Assembly (NCBI GenBank): GCA_013400155.1
Contig: VXBM01001328.1
Location: 122,794 to 186,793 of the forward strand
DNA: 64,000 nucleotides
Direction of reading: 5' to 3'
DNA from: Helopsaltes ochotensis
Lineage: Eukaryota; Chordata; Aves; Passeriformes; Locustellidae
The notes beneath the pieces were generated by a model. That model had not been told where the DNA came from and ran no database searches. It was given only the letters and a program-made list of their open reading frames with translations. The position numbers were made by a program, and so were the translations under genes. Positions 43,000-56,164 of this stretch are shown here, in pieces. The stretch's first letter is position 1; the number at the start of each line of letters is the position of its first letter.

Positions 43000-43440
43000 A
43001 TTCCACCTGGAACCACTGATGCCTTTCTGGGACTACCTAAAAACACAGACCAGACAAAATTAAGAGAATAAAAAGTGGTTATTGAAGGGCCTTCAGCTAC
43101 ATTTAGGGCAGACAAAGCCTCCCCAAGGGGCTACACCCAAAAATAGATGATGGGTCATGAGTTTTCACACTTTTATAAGTTTGGTCCATCTGCAGATTGG
43201 GGTTCATCTCCCAATTAATGAATGGTAATGAAGTAATTCACCCCAGGTTTGCTCCCCCAGCTCACATCTCTCAGGCCTGAGGCAGTGAGGTGCCCTCGAT
43301 CCCCAGGCCTGGAGAGGAATTGTTGTGTCTGCCCAAAATGGGGAAGCAGCAGCTCCCACTGTGTGTGGGGTCAGAGCTCTACACTCAGGAATTACAGGGG
43401 CACAAAGAGATGAAAACCAGACAAGCTGCAATCCTAAGGC
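43000..43440. mobile_element. Probable endogenous retrovirus LTR remnant
   Basis: Non-coding sequence including GGGCCTTCAGCTACATTTAG, CCCCAAGGGGCTACACCC and TCACACTTTTATAAGTTTGG resembles long terminal repeat-derived sequence I recall from passerine genomes. No gag, pol or env reading frame lies beside it, so it would be a partial or solitary LTR. Ends were not defined; this rests on memory of similar sequence. Confidence 0.45.
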
Positions 43441-45246
43441 ATCACCACCAACACCCTAAACACACCGACAGCACCAGCAAACTGTGTCCTGCAGCCCAAA
43501 AAACCACAGACAGCAAAGTGGCCAATAATTCCTGGGTAAATAAAGCAAAGAGGGTAATCCCTGGAAGAAAGTGCTCAAGCACTTTTGCACGGAGCTGAGC
43601 TGTCCCACAGCATCCAGAGATCCACACAGTCCCTAGGATTGTTCTTCCCTAATTTTTTCAGGGAGTTGTGGCCCAGCACAAGCACCAAAACTTTGGGAAT
43701 GCTCGCTGGGAGCTGCTGCTGAACTTCTCCCTGGTGTTGAACTCGTTATCTCGGGACACAGGAGGAGGCAGGGCAGCCTGCAGAAAACAAATGTAATCTC
43801 CTGGAAAGAGCACAGCCATTAGATGTTATCAGCTCGCAAAAAAAAATTAAAGATTGAGACTGGAGGAAGCTCATGAATTGAATTCTTACAGCACTTCAAA
43901 GCAATTTGTGCATGAATGCAAGCATTTATTCTTCTAATTAAAAAAGGGAAAAAGCAAGCAAAATAGCAAGACATCATTTACATGAAAGAGGGGGGAGTAA
44001 AAAAAAAAAAACCCAAAAAACCACCAACAACCAAAACTCAAACAAAACCTCCAGTGTTAATCAAGCACAGAGTGGATTCCAAGCCAGAAAAGGGAGAGAA
44101 AGCTCCAGATTTAATGAGGGAAAGCGCTGGAGAGGAGCAGAACTCGCCTCGGTGCTTTTCTGCAGCGCTCCTGCCAAGCCATCCCACAGGAATTCCTACA
44201 TCCAGCCTTTGGGAGCAAAAAACCATCAGATGTTGTGCAAAGCAGGGATTTGATTTTATTCCTGCCCCCTCCCTGTTTTCCAAACAAGCCAAAGGTGGGG
44301 AGCTCTGGGGTCCTGGCTCTGCGTCCCAGGGGATGTGATGGTCCCACCACAGCAGGGAGGGAGAAGGTTTTGTGAAATGTGGTTTATCCTAAATAAAGGC
44401 AACGACCCCAGCCTGCTAAAAATGAGCTGCGCTGAAATGATTACAAATGTATTTACCTTTCCAACACTAAGTAGCAAGAAGTTACACTCGACTCCCATTT
44501 AGAGATCACTGAGGAGCGTGATTAACAACCCTGAAGGATTTCTGCGCCTGAAATTAACCCCAAATGAGCAGCTGAAATTTGGTAAGAACTGCCCCCCCAA
44601 AAAATCTCCCCTAAAGGCATTTCACCTGTGCAAACACAACCCCTCAGTGACTATGCAGGATTTTTTTCAGTTTCCACTCAGGCATCTCCTCCTCGGCCAG
44701 GGGAGGAGCTCTCTGCAGTTATTTCAGTGCCAGGGATGCTCTCGGCTCCAGAGTCCCACAAATTCAAGCCACACATCCCTGGAGTCACTGCAGGAGGAGA
44801 GTTCTGCTGGGTTATCCCAGATTTCCCACTGCTTATCCTCAAGTTTTCAAAGGAGAAATGCACTACCCGCAGCTTCAGCTCGGCTTGGAAAAGCTGCCCA
44901 TTTGGGGCTTTTTTATAAGGTCAGTGTTACTGGTCAAAGATAGAGGAAAACATGGGAGAGAAATCACAAAAATGACAATGCAAAAAAAGCTGCAGAGCAA
45001 AGAGAAGAGAGGAAGAAGAAAACAGCTTCCAGGATGTTTAGAAATAGCCTGAGTTCTTTTGGAAGTTTGTTTTTTCCTCTGTTCTGAGTTGTTTTCACCT
45101 CTCTGATCCAAACTTCCAAGCCCAGGAACAGACTGTGTTGAGAGCTGCACAATCCCAGCTGCGGAGGATGGAATTAATATCTCAAATTGATATCAGATTC
45201 GTGTTGTGCAACCTAAATCACACCAGATCTTGCTACAAACGTGTAA

Positions 45247-45266
45247 GCAGGGTCCCGGGACCCTGC
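45247..45266. other. 20-nt perfect palindrome
   Basis: GCAGGGTCCCGGGACCCTGC is its own reverse complement, with no spacer. It lies in intron 1 with no recognised repeat around it. It could form a cruciform or bind a dimeric factor, or be chance. Confidence 0.9.
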
Positions 45267-47975
45267 CCATCCACAGAGTCTTGTGATTTCTGGCCAACAA
45301 AGCACAACATCATGAGGACAGGGCAGACAACAGAAGGTGGGAGCAGATTTCTACGGTAAAAAAGGGATTTAAACTGGAGGGAAGCGGCTTTTCAGAAAAA
45401 GCCCCAGTGCAGGAAGCTGACAGCGGTAGCATTAATTCCTTTCCTGATGTGATGTCACTGCCAGTTGGGTTGTACCTATTAAAAAGATCAAAAAGGCCTC
45501 AAGTGCACACACACTGTTAAAATTCAAGCAGTGACAGAGGCAATTATTGTTTTTCACTCCCTCTATAAATATTATCACAAGCTGCTTTTTCACAAAACAT
45601 TTACAAACTACCAAGCGAATCCACTGCTCCTGGTAAATGAACACAAACCAATTTCTCCTCCAAAACAGGAGAGAAATGACTTGACCTCTTTTTTTAATCT
45701 CCAGTCGTGTTTAATTTTGTCTAAATAAAATAATTTTGGAATCTCTGGAGAAAAGGCCGCTTGTTTACTCCAAACAAATCTCTGCTGTGATTTCCTTCTA
45801 GGAACTCTCTTATTTGAGAAGCACTTGTGCTGATCGGGGGTAGTGTCATCTTCATTAAAGATAATCAAGAATCCCTAGGCAGATATTTGCACTCGAAATT
45901 AGATGTCTGGTAGTATTTCAACACCTCCTAACATCCATTCATATTTAATTCTCCAGGATGCTTCAGTGCACATCAAATACAAATCAGTCCGAGCAGTTTT
46001 CCAATCAGAAATCGTTGGGAGCACGAGGCCAACAGGACTGAGTGGCAAACCTGAAATTGAATTAAGGATTTAAGGCTGGATAGAGACCACCTCCAGCTCA
46101 GCAACTAAAGAAATTCCCTTTCTTTTGCCTTTCTGTGCAATTATCTGTGTGTTGCACATCTGTCTGAACACGCAGGAACGACACCATAATCCACTTTGGG
46201 ATCGGGATTAGCGAGTTCAGGCTCCAAGGAGAAATAAAGGCATTAACACTGCTTTGAATGGAGAATGGAGATTAATGCTACTCAGGGAATGAATATTCCT
46301 GTTGTCTCACAGCTACTCCTGCGCTGGTAGCAGGATTTGACTGTCAGGAAGCAGAGGAAGAAAAAAAAAAAAAAAGATTTAATGGGCTGAAAAATTTTCA
46401 TTACGCTGATAGTGATAATTTATCTTCACAAATTAATGAATAAATTTCCACTTTAATAAATTGCTGAGACCCAGGAATTAACTTAGGTCTCTGTTTCAGC
46501 ATGGAATCTGTGTTTTCATTTCCAGATTCCACGTGTGTTTTCCCAGTGTCGTGTTTGCATTGGGAACTGACAGACACTGGAACAGCTCAAAACTCCTGCC
46601 TCACTTCCCCAGCTGGATTTTTTATTCTGCTTTTTCACTCCTAACGAGGACACAAACACAAGGTTACAAAACCAAAAGCATCAGGAAACATAACAGTTCG
46701 AAACATTCCAAAAAGTGATGTCCGTCCTCAAACACAGAGGATGAAAATGAAGCAGGGATGCAAATTTCAGGGTGAGAATGCATTGGAAGAATATTGAATT
46801 TCTTATCAAGAAAAAGTGAGTTATCAAAATCCTCAGAGCCATGCAAGGCAAATCCTTTCTCTGGTATCTCCTAATGCATTAAATCAGGGCTATAAATTAG
46901 GGGGTGTGCTCCTGTTTCTCACTTGCAAACGAATGAAGAATAAGTGGCAATAGGAAGCAGCTGCCTGTATCTTGCTGTGTAGAAGTGGGAAGAATTTAGG
47001 CAAAATTTAAACTAAAAATGACAACGTGGCCATTGTAACAATATCAGTAAATCCCAAATTCCCACCACCACCAATTCCCACTGTTTTCCACATCTCCTCT
47101 CTGCAGTTCCTCATCCCCCCATGCCAGACTTGGCTCCCTCCTCCACGTGCTCCCACTCTCATCCACAAAATGCTCCCAGTCCTGAGCATTATCTCATGGA
47201 AATACAAATTCTTCACACAAAAAAGGTCCCACGGTGTGTTTGGGTTTACTCTGCTCCACATGTTCAGAGTTATGAGCAGGCGAGCCCTGCACCAACCTAA
47301 AAAAAGTGGAATGCCAACTACATCCTCCCCAAATACCAAGGAATAATAAATGATAATTACTGGACTTTAGGACAGTTTAGGAGTGCATTCTGATTGATAC
47401 AAACAGCAATCACTAATTGCTTCTGTTAATTGGATATTTTCTCATGTATTTGCATCCAATTTCCACCATTATTAACCACAAGCTACTATTTCTACAAAAG
47501 TGATTGGATCCTCTCGTTTAAATAATAAAAAATACCAGGAAATTCCCACAATGAAGTTAAAAATACATCAAGTGCAGAAGAAACTGGGGGAAAGAAGGTT
47601 CCTGAATTAATTCTGATGTGTTCCTTGTGGAGAGAGGGGACACAATGAGACAAGTGGCTTCTACAGCATTAAAGCCATTTTAAGTTTACAAGTTGCAAAG
47701 TCAGTTTTGTTTTTGGAGTTTGGCATATCCTGATCAAGCACCGAAACTGCCCTGAAAGACAAAACCAAAACAAACCCACACAAAACAACACCACCCAACC
47801 TGCAAGATCCAATTGCTGACAAAGCCCTAATGAAAACACAGATATTGGTTTAAAAAAACCCAAAGCTGCACTTAACACAAACCCCCTATAATCAGTTGTT
47901 GTTCCACCTGCTCTGAACATTCATTTTACATTAATTTTACACTCCAGCATTAAAAAAAAAAAAGCTTTCTTTAGT

Positions 47976-48089
47976 ATTGATGGAATCCCAGACTGGTTTT
48001 GGGATGGAAGGGACCTTGAGGCTCATCCAGTTCCACCCCATGCCGTGGGCAGGGACAGCTTCCACCAGACCAAGCTGCACCAAGCCATT
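47976..48089 (-). mobile_element. CR1 LINE 3' fragment
   Basis: TGATGGAATCCCAGACTGG, GGAAGGGACCTTGAGGCTCA and CCATGCCGTGGGCAGGGACA are reverse-complement CR1 3' end. Confidence 0.82.
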
Positions 48090-48560
48090 ATTCAGGAGAA
48101 AAAACCCAGATTATTTCACTTGGTTTGAAGTGAGAAGATGAAATATTCTGCATGGAAACTTCAGGAGGAGAAAACAACACTTGGAAATAGCGCTGATGAG
48201 CTGGAAACACTTCCAGGACCAACGGGGACATGGAGAGCACACGAGGTCTCCACCTCAGACTGTTCCTACAACTTTCCCATCCAGGTATTCAAAACTTGCC
48301 GGGAAAACGCACACAAAGGGACAAGAAACACACCAGGCAAAGCTCTGTGACAGCCCCAGGTGCTGCAGCAGGAGCAAACACATCCACTTGACTCGGAAAC
48401 TGCACCCTCAGCAGTCACAGCTCGTTCCACAACTCAGCTTCTCAGGATTCCACCAGGATTTATCCCTCAAACCAAAACCAAGCCTGAGATTCAAACCATT
48501 TATCAAACAAAAAATCCTCCTGCTACACCAAGGTCTGATCCCTGCATGAGCCACTCATTT

Positions 48561-48621
48561 AAGAGTTGGACTCGATGATCCTTGCGGGTCTCTTCCAACT
48601 CAGAACAATCTGTGATTTTAT
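48561..48621 (+). mobile_element. CR1 LINE 3' tip
   Basis: GTTGGACTCGATGATCCTTG followed by GGTCTCTTCCAACTCAGAAC and TGTGATTT is the CR1 3' terminus in forward orientation. Confidence 0.8.
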
Positions 48622-49683
48622 TTCCCTTTGTTTTTTTAAATATTTATCCCCTTAGCCAAGCCTTGGACGGTTGTTGCTCACCGCAGAGGTTACAAGGATG
48701 TTAACAGCCACCAGAAGAGGCTGCTCGCATTTCAATTCCTCCACCGAAAAGATAAATCTCGACCTTCTTCTCCACAGGGGCTTTTTTAGCACACAGTGGT
48801 AGAGGAGGAGCCCAGCTGGAAACAGCCTCCCAACCACTCCTGTTTTGGGGTAGAAATGTACTGAGCAAAGGAAAAACACAGAGACCCAACTGCCATCTTC
48901 TCGCCCAGAAACAAAACCCAGCAGCACCACATCTCACGGAACAAGAAGTTCTGCTGAAATTTTACAACTCCCTAATTTATTACCACATTCGTTCCAGCAG
49001 AGTTTTATTTTAAATATGACCTCCTCTCCCAAAAAAGAAGGCCACATTTGGGTTTTCAAAGATTCCTAATTTTCCTTTCAGTGAGGTATTACTGTATTTC
49101 CTTGTCCTTGGAGAGTTTTATCTGGGATTACCCACATGTACCAAAACACAGCTGTTCCACTTCTTGGCTCCTTTATTTTTTTTCCCCGAGAAAAACCTGC
49201 CTCTATCAGGCACCCAATTAGCTGCTCACTATCAAAAGGCTGCTCGGGCCTTTCATCTGCTTGAAAACTGGATTCGAGTGAGAGGGTGTCATGGAAACTG
49301 TGGCTGGGGTCATTTCCTGTTGCAGTTTTTCAGTCACCAAAAATAAAACGGCAACAACAGTATTAGAAGGGGTTTTTTTGCCGATTAAAAAAAATGAGTA
49401 TTTGTTATCCCAGCTTGGAAAGCAGTAGCTGTGTGGAAAGGAAAATTATATTGTTTTTCATGAGAAATCTTCATCTGACAAACTAGAAACTGATTTCAAT
49501 TCAGTGTTCAACACTCTCTTCAAAAAACTGACGATCACGTGCAGAACATAAAACTTGAAGGAAATATGCAGTGAAATTAATGAAGAACTTAAAATTAATA
49601 GCCCAGCTCACAGCACTACCACAGAGTGTTTGTTTCTCTAAATATTTCACTGAGTAAGTGGGAAAGAAAATTATAGATAATTA

Positions 49684-49959
49684 NNNNNNNNNNNNNNNNN
49701 NNNNNNNNNNNNNNNNNNNNNNNNNNNNNNNNNNNNNNNNNNNNNNNNNNNNNNNNNNNNNNNNNNNNNNNNNNNNNNNNNNNNNNNNNNNNNNNNNNNN
49801 NNNNNNNNNNNNNNNNNNNNNNNNNNNNNNNNNNNNNNNNNNNNNNNNNNNNNNNNNNNNNNNNNNNNNNNNNNNNNNNNNNNNNNNNNNNNNNNNNNNN
49901 NNNNNNNNNNNNNNNNNNNNNNNNNNNNNNNNNNNNNNNNNNNNNNNNNNNNNNNNNNN
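49684..49959. other. Assembly gap (276 N)
   Basis: A run of N flanked on both sides by AT-rich, A-run-containing sequence. The content cannot be inferred; simple-sequence DNA is plausible. Confidence 0.99.
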
Positions 49960-50345
49960 AAGAAAAAAATAAGAAAACCTCAGTCCTTTGCCAGATTTTC
50001 TTCTATTTTGATGGAAAAAAGAGGGAGAGGAAAAAATACCATAAATTTGCACACATTCCCAGGTAACAGATTTTTTCAACACAGCGTGAAGAGGGGGGAT
50101 AACAGGAAATACAAATAAATTCCTCTTAGAGAGGAATTAAATCACAGATCTGACTTTTGTGAGAGCTTTCCTTTGGTGAGAGGAGATTGAGGAACACCTG
50201 GCACACATCCATTTACGAGCACGCCCAGCAAGGTCCTCATTTGGTTTCCACAGAAAACGCCACGAGTTCACTTGGCAAAAAGGCCTTGAGTGCTTCGTCT
50301 CCGAAAGCTTCTTCCAATTATTCAGCTGAAATCCTCCCTCAGCTC

Positions 50346-50395
50346 AACGACATCGATGCAGGACATCTCGACATCGATGCAGGACATCTCGGCTG
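50346..50395. repeat. 21-bp direct repeat, two copies
   Basis: ACATCGATGCAGGACATCTC occurs twice in immediate succession. Minor local duplication. Confidence 0.88.
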
Positions 50396-50844
50396 ATCCT
50401 GAGACACGAGCAGCTTTCGAGTCCCAGGAGAGCAGAGCCCAGCCCCGTGCCCTTCCCCCCGCTCCTGCTCAGCACGCACGTTCCTCCGGCAGCAGCTCCC
50501 AACTCCATTCCCTTCCAGCCCCTTTCAGGCCACCCGGGTGCAGCCCAGCCTTGGTTCCATCCTCAGCTGTGTCCTCGGAGGAGCTGCAGATGCTCAGCTC
50601 CAGCCAGAACGACTTTGGCTCTTCTCTTGGCGGGATGGAGTCTCCAGCGTGGAAAACGGAGGGTGAACACACGGATGAGATGGAGACAGGCAGCTGGTGC
50701 CCAAGGCCAGAAGGGAGGGAGGCTCAGCACAGGCACTGCTGGTATCCCCACACATCTGGCTGCAGCTCCACAAGCAGCTCCAGATCTTCCTCACCGGGAT
50801 GTTTTCTTGGCAACACGCGAGCAGCGTTTGCACACCGATAACTC

Positions 50845-51034
50845 AGGTTGGACAGCAGCAGGAATTTCTCCCTGGAAAGGGTGCTCAGGCCTTGGAACTG
50901 CCCAGGGAGGCTTGGAGTGCCCAGGCCTGGAGGTGGCACTCAGAGCTCTGGGCTGGGGACAAGGTGGGGATGGGGCACAGCTCGGGCTCCATCATCTTGG
51001 AGGGCTTTTCCAACCTTAAAGATTCTGGGATCTG
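50845..51034 (+). mobile_element. CR1 LINE fragment
   Basis: GAATTTCTCCCTGGAAAGGG, TGCCCAGGGAGGCTTGGAGT and GGGCTTTTCCAACCTTAAAG mark a forward-oriented CR1 3' region. Confidence 0.87.
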
Positions 51035-52312
51035 ACCAAACCAACCCTACTCCAGTCACATCTATTCAATTTCTAATTGAATTAAATATGTGCATTTTCC
51101 TGTGTATGTTCCCCCACCCCCACTGTTTGGTTTTGGTCGGGTTTTTTTTAATAATCTTCTCTCACTTCATCTTTACTCAGCAATTTCCAAACTGGAATAG
51201 ATTTCCTGAAGTTTTTGCAGGAGCTGAAGCTCTGCCTGTGACCCCACAAAGTACCATGTGATTTAGCAACAACACAAAAGGAGACATCTTTATCAGACAA
51301 TCCAGGATTTTTTGTTGTTGTTGTTGAAGTTTCACTCTTTTTGTTAAGAGAAAGTTAAATATATGTCCCCTAAATTCTTGTTCTCGTGAAGATTACTGCC
51401 GGGTCAAGCTGAACATCCATGACCTTAAAGTCTTCTGTTTTTGAGGATGAAAAGTAAGGTTAGAAAAAGGTTTTTTAAGAGCCACAGACAGGAAATAAAA
51501 TGTAGCTGGGAGATTAAAGAGAAGATGAAAGACAACATCAAATCTCAGTTTACAAAAATAACAAATAAAAAAAATAATAAACAAATCAAATGCTGTTGTG
51601 GGAAGTGGCCATTACAGATAAACCTGAGCAATAAAGGGATTGAGAAAAGCTGTCCCCGTGCCCCCAGGTGTGGATGCTGCTGCTGCCCAATCCCAGCTGT
51701 GATTCCCGGGAAGGCCGAGGTCATTGGGAATGCAAAACCCCAGCTGGGGCAGGAGGAACCCGAGGTTCCGAGCCCTCCCCCACTCCCATGCCGCTGCCCC
51801 ATTATTCTCCACTCAAGCTGAAAGCCACAAGGGCTTTTCCTCGGCCCCTCCGTGTCAGCCAGACTTGGGAAGCTCGGCAGGAATTGCTGAGGGATCCAGG
51901 AAGGCACAAAAGGCTCCTGCCACAAAGGGCCCTTTCATCTGGGCCGTGTGTCCATTAAACACGTCCTGCTAATGTGCCTGCGTTTTAGAAAGTGATTATA
52001 AAGTGAAGGCTCGGGCACTAACTCGACGGCACAATAAGATTTTTAGGTCTATCACGGGAAAATTGGGATTTCAAATGAGGAGCTGGGAATGCTGCACAGC
52101 TCCTCAGAGGAACACTCAGGGCCTGGCACCCCAGCTGAACGTGGATTTTTTGTAGGTTTTAAGGCTTTCATTTTTTATTTGGTGACACTCAGGCACCTCA
52201 CACAGTTCAGGAAAACACGGGAAAGAGGATTCAAGCCCTGACAGTGTTCCTGCACCAAACATGATGCTCTAAGGACACTGGAATCGCTGCTCTGGCAGGT
52301 TGGAAACAAAGT

Positions 52313-52332
52313 TAATAAATAAATAAATAACA
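52313..52332. repeat. (AAAT)n microsatellite
   Basis: A short AATAAATAAATAAATAA run in intron 1. Confidence 0.85.
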
Positions 52333-52984
52333 GAATTAATAGCTCAGATCTTGCTGTTACACCATGGATCAGGATGAACTGGTGAGCTGCCACTCCAGCT
52401 CCTATCAACACCAAAGCCACTCAATCCTCTTTCTCCATTTTTTGCCTCCCTTTCCTTTCCCCACTGGGGTTCAGCATCTCCTGAGATTTTGAATAACTAA
52501 GGTAGGTATAGACTCCTGCCAGCTCTGTGAAAAAGGAAGCTATCTTCTGTCCACCAAAAGTAAAAAAAAAAAAAAAAGTTTTTTAAAAAGTAACAAAATA
52601 ATCTTTTTTCTTTCTACATTATCAAAGCAAAGGCAGAAGTGGAGAATCCTCCCCAGCGTGGGAGTGGCTGTGGGCCAGCTTTGCATTCCAGCCCGTGCAA
52701 ACCTCAGCCCTGCTCCAGCAAGGTTTCGTATTTTAAATATATTTTTAGACTTAGGGCCCGATGCTGACACTGGCTCTAACTTCATTTCTGAGCCCAAAAA
52801 GGATCCCGAACAGGCTGTGAATCTATTTTCAGGATTAAAATGAAATGTCCTCTCCCAGCAGCAGAACTCCAGTCCAGCTCCTCGTGGGACAAGGAGGAGG
52901 AGTGGGTGGCTGCAGAACTGCTGGGGTTTCTCAGGCACGCCATTATCAGGTGTGTGCTTCAACCACCCAGATCCCTGCCAGGAA

Positions 52985-53275
52985 CAGACAATCCCAAACT
53001 GGTTTGGGCTGGAAAGGCCTTAAAGATCATCTCATTCCACCCCTGCCATGGGCAGGGACATTCCCACTGTCCCAGGCTGCTCCAAGCCCCAGTGTCCAGC
53101 CTGGCCTTGGGCACTGCCAGGGATGCAGGGGCAGCCACAGCTGCTCTGGGCACCCTGTGCTGCTCACAAGGAACAATTTCCCCAAATATCCCATCTAATT
53201 CTGCTCTCTTTCAGTTTCAAGCCATTCCTCCTTCTCCTATCGCTCCATGCCCACATCAAAAGCCCCTCACGGATA
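52985..53275 (-). mobile_element. CR1 LINE fragment
   Basis: TTGGGCTGGAAAGGCCTTAA, CCCTGCCATGGGCAGGGACA, GGCTGCTCCAAGCCCCAGTG and CCTTCTCCTATCGCTCCATG are a reverse-complement CR1. Truncated at the 5' side. Confidence 0.87.
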
Positions 53276-56164
53276 TCTTCCATCCAGCACAAAATTCCAG
53301 GGGATCTCTTGCCATCCTGTTATTTATTCCCTCTGGGAGCACTATTGGAGAGGTCCCTGCCGCTCCAGAGCTGCCACCAGGTCACCTCAGCTGGGCAGAG
53401 TGAGCCCGAGTGTCTGCCTGGTGCCACGGGGCAGGGAAGTGGCCTCCAGCACTCCAGTGGCACTGGGAAGCAAGGAGGCAGGGAATGGCAAACGGGGAAT
53501 GGCAAAAATGGCAAAAAAAAGCAGCAAAGGAGAGGCCAGGGAATGGTGGAGTGACACGGGAAGGCAGCAGAAATCCAGCCCTGCTGCTCCTTCGCCCTGC
53601 CCGGGAGTTTGATGTACAAACTCCACAGGAACCCCCTGTGCTTCCCACGAAGGCAGGTTTGGGATCAAAGGCCTTGGACAAGAAGGGACGTTTTTTGTAG
53701 CAAAGCTGCAGGAAGATGTGGGTTAATCAAGAACAGGGAAGAGCCAGGAATGAGCCTGAGCTACACAGGCTGCACCTGCACCAGACATCGAGAACAGCTT
53801 TCTTTACAATTCCAAAGAATCCCAAATTTACGCCTTCCTTCACTAAATATTTTAACCACTATTATCCCTTTCGAGCTGCTTCTTTTTCCTCCTCTTCATG
53901 CTGACTTTTCAGGCTCTGTGAAGCCATCCAGACGACACACACCCAGCAGGTCTGACGTTTCCAACGAGCCCTCCCAGAGCAGCTCTGCATTCATTCCACC
54001 CTCACTCCTCATCTTCCCTTCCCAAAAAAGCTGCTGCACCTTTGCTCCTCAAGGAGAAATCATTCCAAGCACTGAGAACCATGGTGATGGACGTTGGCTT
54101 TCATTTCTTTTTGGAGCCTGAGCTTCTATTCTTGGAAAGGTAGGAAAAAAGCAGCGTTTCAGAGTCTGAGGTTGCAATTACCAGAACATACTTTTTTTTA
54201 AAAATGTATTTCTAGACTTTCAGCCAACCACTTGCTGAATAAATACATAAATATGAAGGGGGAGGCAGAATTCTATTTATGCGACATCACAGTGAATCGA
54301 TATTTTAAAATTCACGAGATTGAATTTCACACCAAACAAAAACAAACAACTGGCCATTTCTATTTCTATTAAATAAGTTATCTCCTGTCGTGGCTATGTT
54401 GGGGTTGCTTTAATTTTGGCTTTGCAGCCGGTAGTTTTAATGGAAACACAGCATCATCAGTGTGTCAGTATTTCAAATTTCAGAAACCCAACACAACTTT
54501 TGGAATAGGATTCCGTGTTCCCAGCGGTGAGCTCAGCACAGCAGAGGTTCCTCTCTGCCAAGAACAGCTGGATCATCAGCAAACTGAATTTAACAACTTC
54601 AAGACCATCAAGCACATCCAGCAGGGCAGCTACTGAAATGATCCAGGGATTGTACAATACAACAGCGGCAGGATTCAAAAGGAAGAGCCAGAATATGATC
54701 ATTTATAATTACAGTTTCATTCCAGTGAAAAATAAAAAATTCAAAATAAGGCTTCTTGTTTTCCCCCGTTGCTCTAATGAGCAGCAATTCACAAGAGAAG
54801 CTTGGCTCCTTCGTGCCATTGGGTTTGGATTTGCAACCCCCACCTTGGTGGAGCTCAGCTAAAGCCAACAAACTCCCAGGAGTTTACAATTTCCATCCTC
54901 CTCCTCCTGCAATCTATGTGAGTATTAACTTCCTTCCATTTTTTTCATCAGAACCTCCTTCAAGGAAGACACAAGAGACTGTGGAACCAGGAATAAGATT
55001 TTCTAATTTTAGCCAAACAGATCAGACACTGAAATTGACAGTTTTAAACCAGCTGCCTGATATGACACCAGCATTCTCATTCCTGCCTGCTCCAGAAAGT
55101 GCAGTTTCCCCCATAAAATGCTGCGTGCAGCTGAACTCCACCAAAACAGACCAAGGGAATAAATCCCACATCGCACCTGGCAGTCCTGCAGAGCCACTGG
55201 CAAAAGGAATGAAAGACAATTCTGAAATTCCTATTCCAGACAATTCCTTGGGCAAACAATGTGCCCAAGGAAGTCAAAACCACCTACAGCTGTAGCTGAT
55301 TTAAATGAAATATCCTTTCATTGTTACAACTGCTAAGAGTATTAACCTCAAATTAAAAACACTTCTATTTTTATCCTTCAATGCCTTCCATACCACACAA
55401 AAATCCTGTCTCCAAAAGGTTGGTTTGGCCCCTCTGGAACACACCTGTCCATGAGGGCTTGACCAGACTGTTGCCAACTGGAAATAGAGGGAAAAAATGT
55501 CCTTTTTTTTTTTTTTAGCTTCAGCTTCCAGTAACAAAACGTGAACTGCAATTTAGGATCCACAGAGTGGAAGTGGCTTCTCCTCCTCATTTCACGCTCC
55601 TTGCAATGATGGGAGATCCTGCTTCTTTCTTATTCTCCCAACAGTCTTCATCAAAAGTCAGAAATCCCACACAATTTCAATATTGGTGAAAAGAGGAAAA
55701 ACAATCTGCTAATTCACTGACCACGAACAAGGCAATAAAAATATCCTGGATATGATCTGTATCCACCTCCCATCAGCAGCTGCCCCCGTGCTGGTTTGCA
55801 ATGGACAGGCAACATCTGAAAGTGAAACTTTACTTTTCGGAAATTTTACTTTCGCTCCCACAAAATGCTCAATTCCATAGTCCCACCAAGGAGTCCATTG
55901 GAGGGTGTTCCCAAAAAGCTCTCTTGGCTTCCAGCAGCAGCATCCAACACCTCAGCAGCCCCAAAAGCCTCACACCACTCATTTTTCTCTTCCAGTACAA
56001 GCCCAACACGACCAGTCTCTGCTGAGGACTGGGAATCCCAGTTCCCAGGGTTTGGGCAGCATCAGGAGCTGAACCATCCCACGCTGGAGCAATCCCAGCT
56101 GACACAGCCCCAGGAGCTGTCCCTGGGCAGGAGCAGCTCTGCTGTCACCCCACAGCTCTCCAGC

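Noticed and set aside
50290..50841. 183-codon Ser-rich plus-strand open frame
   Set aside because: Biased composition, no recognisable domain, located in intron 1; chance frame in GC-rich sequence.
54756..55295. 179-codon plus-strand open frame
   Set aside because: No domain or family resemblance and no splice or promoter context; chance frame.
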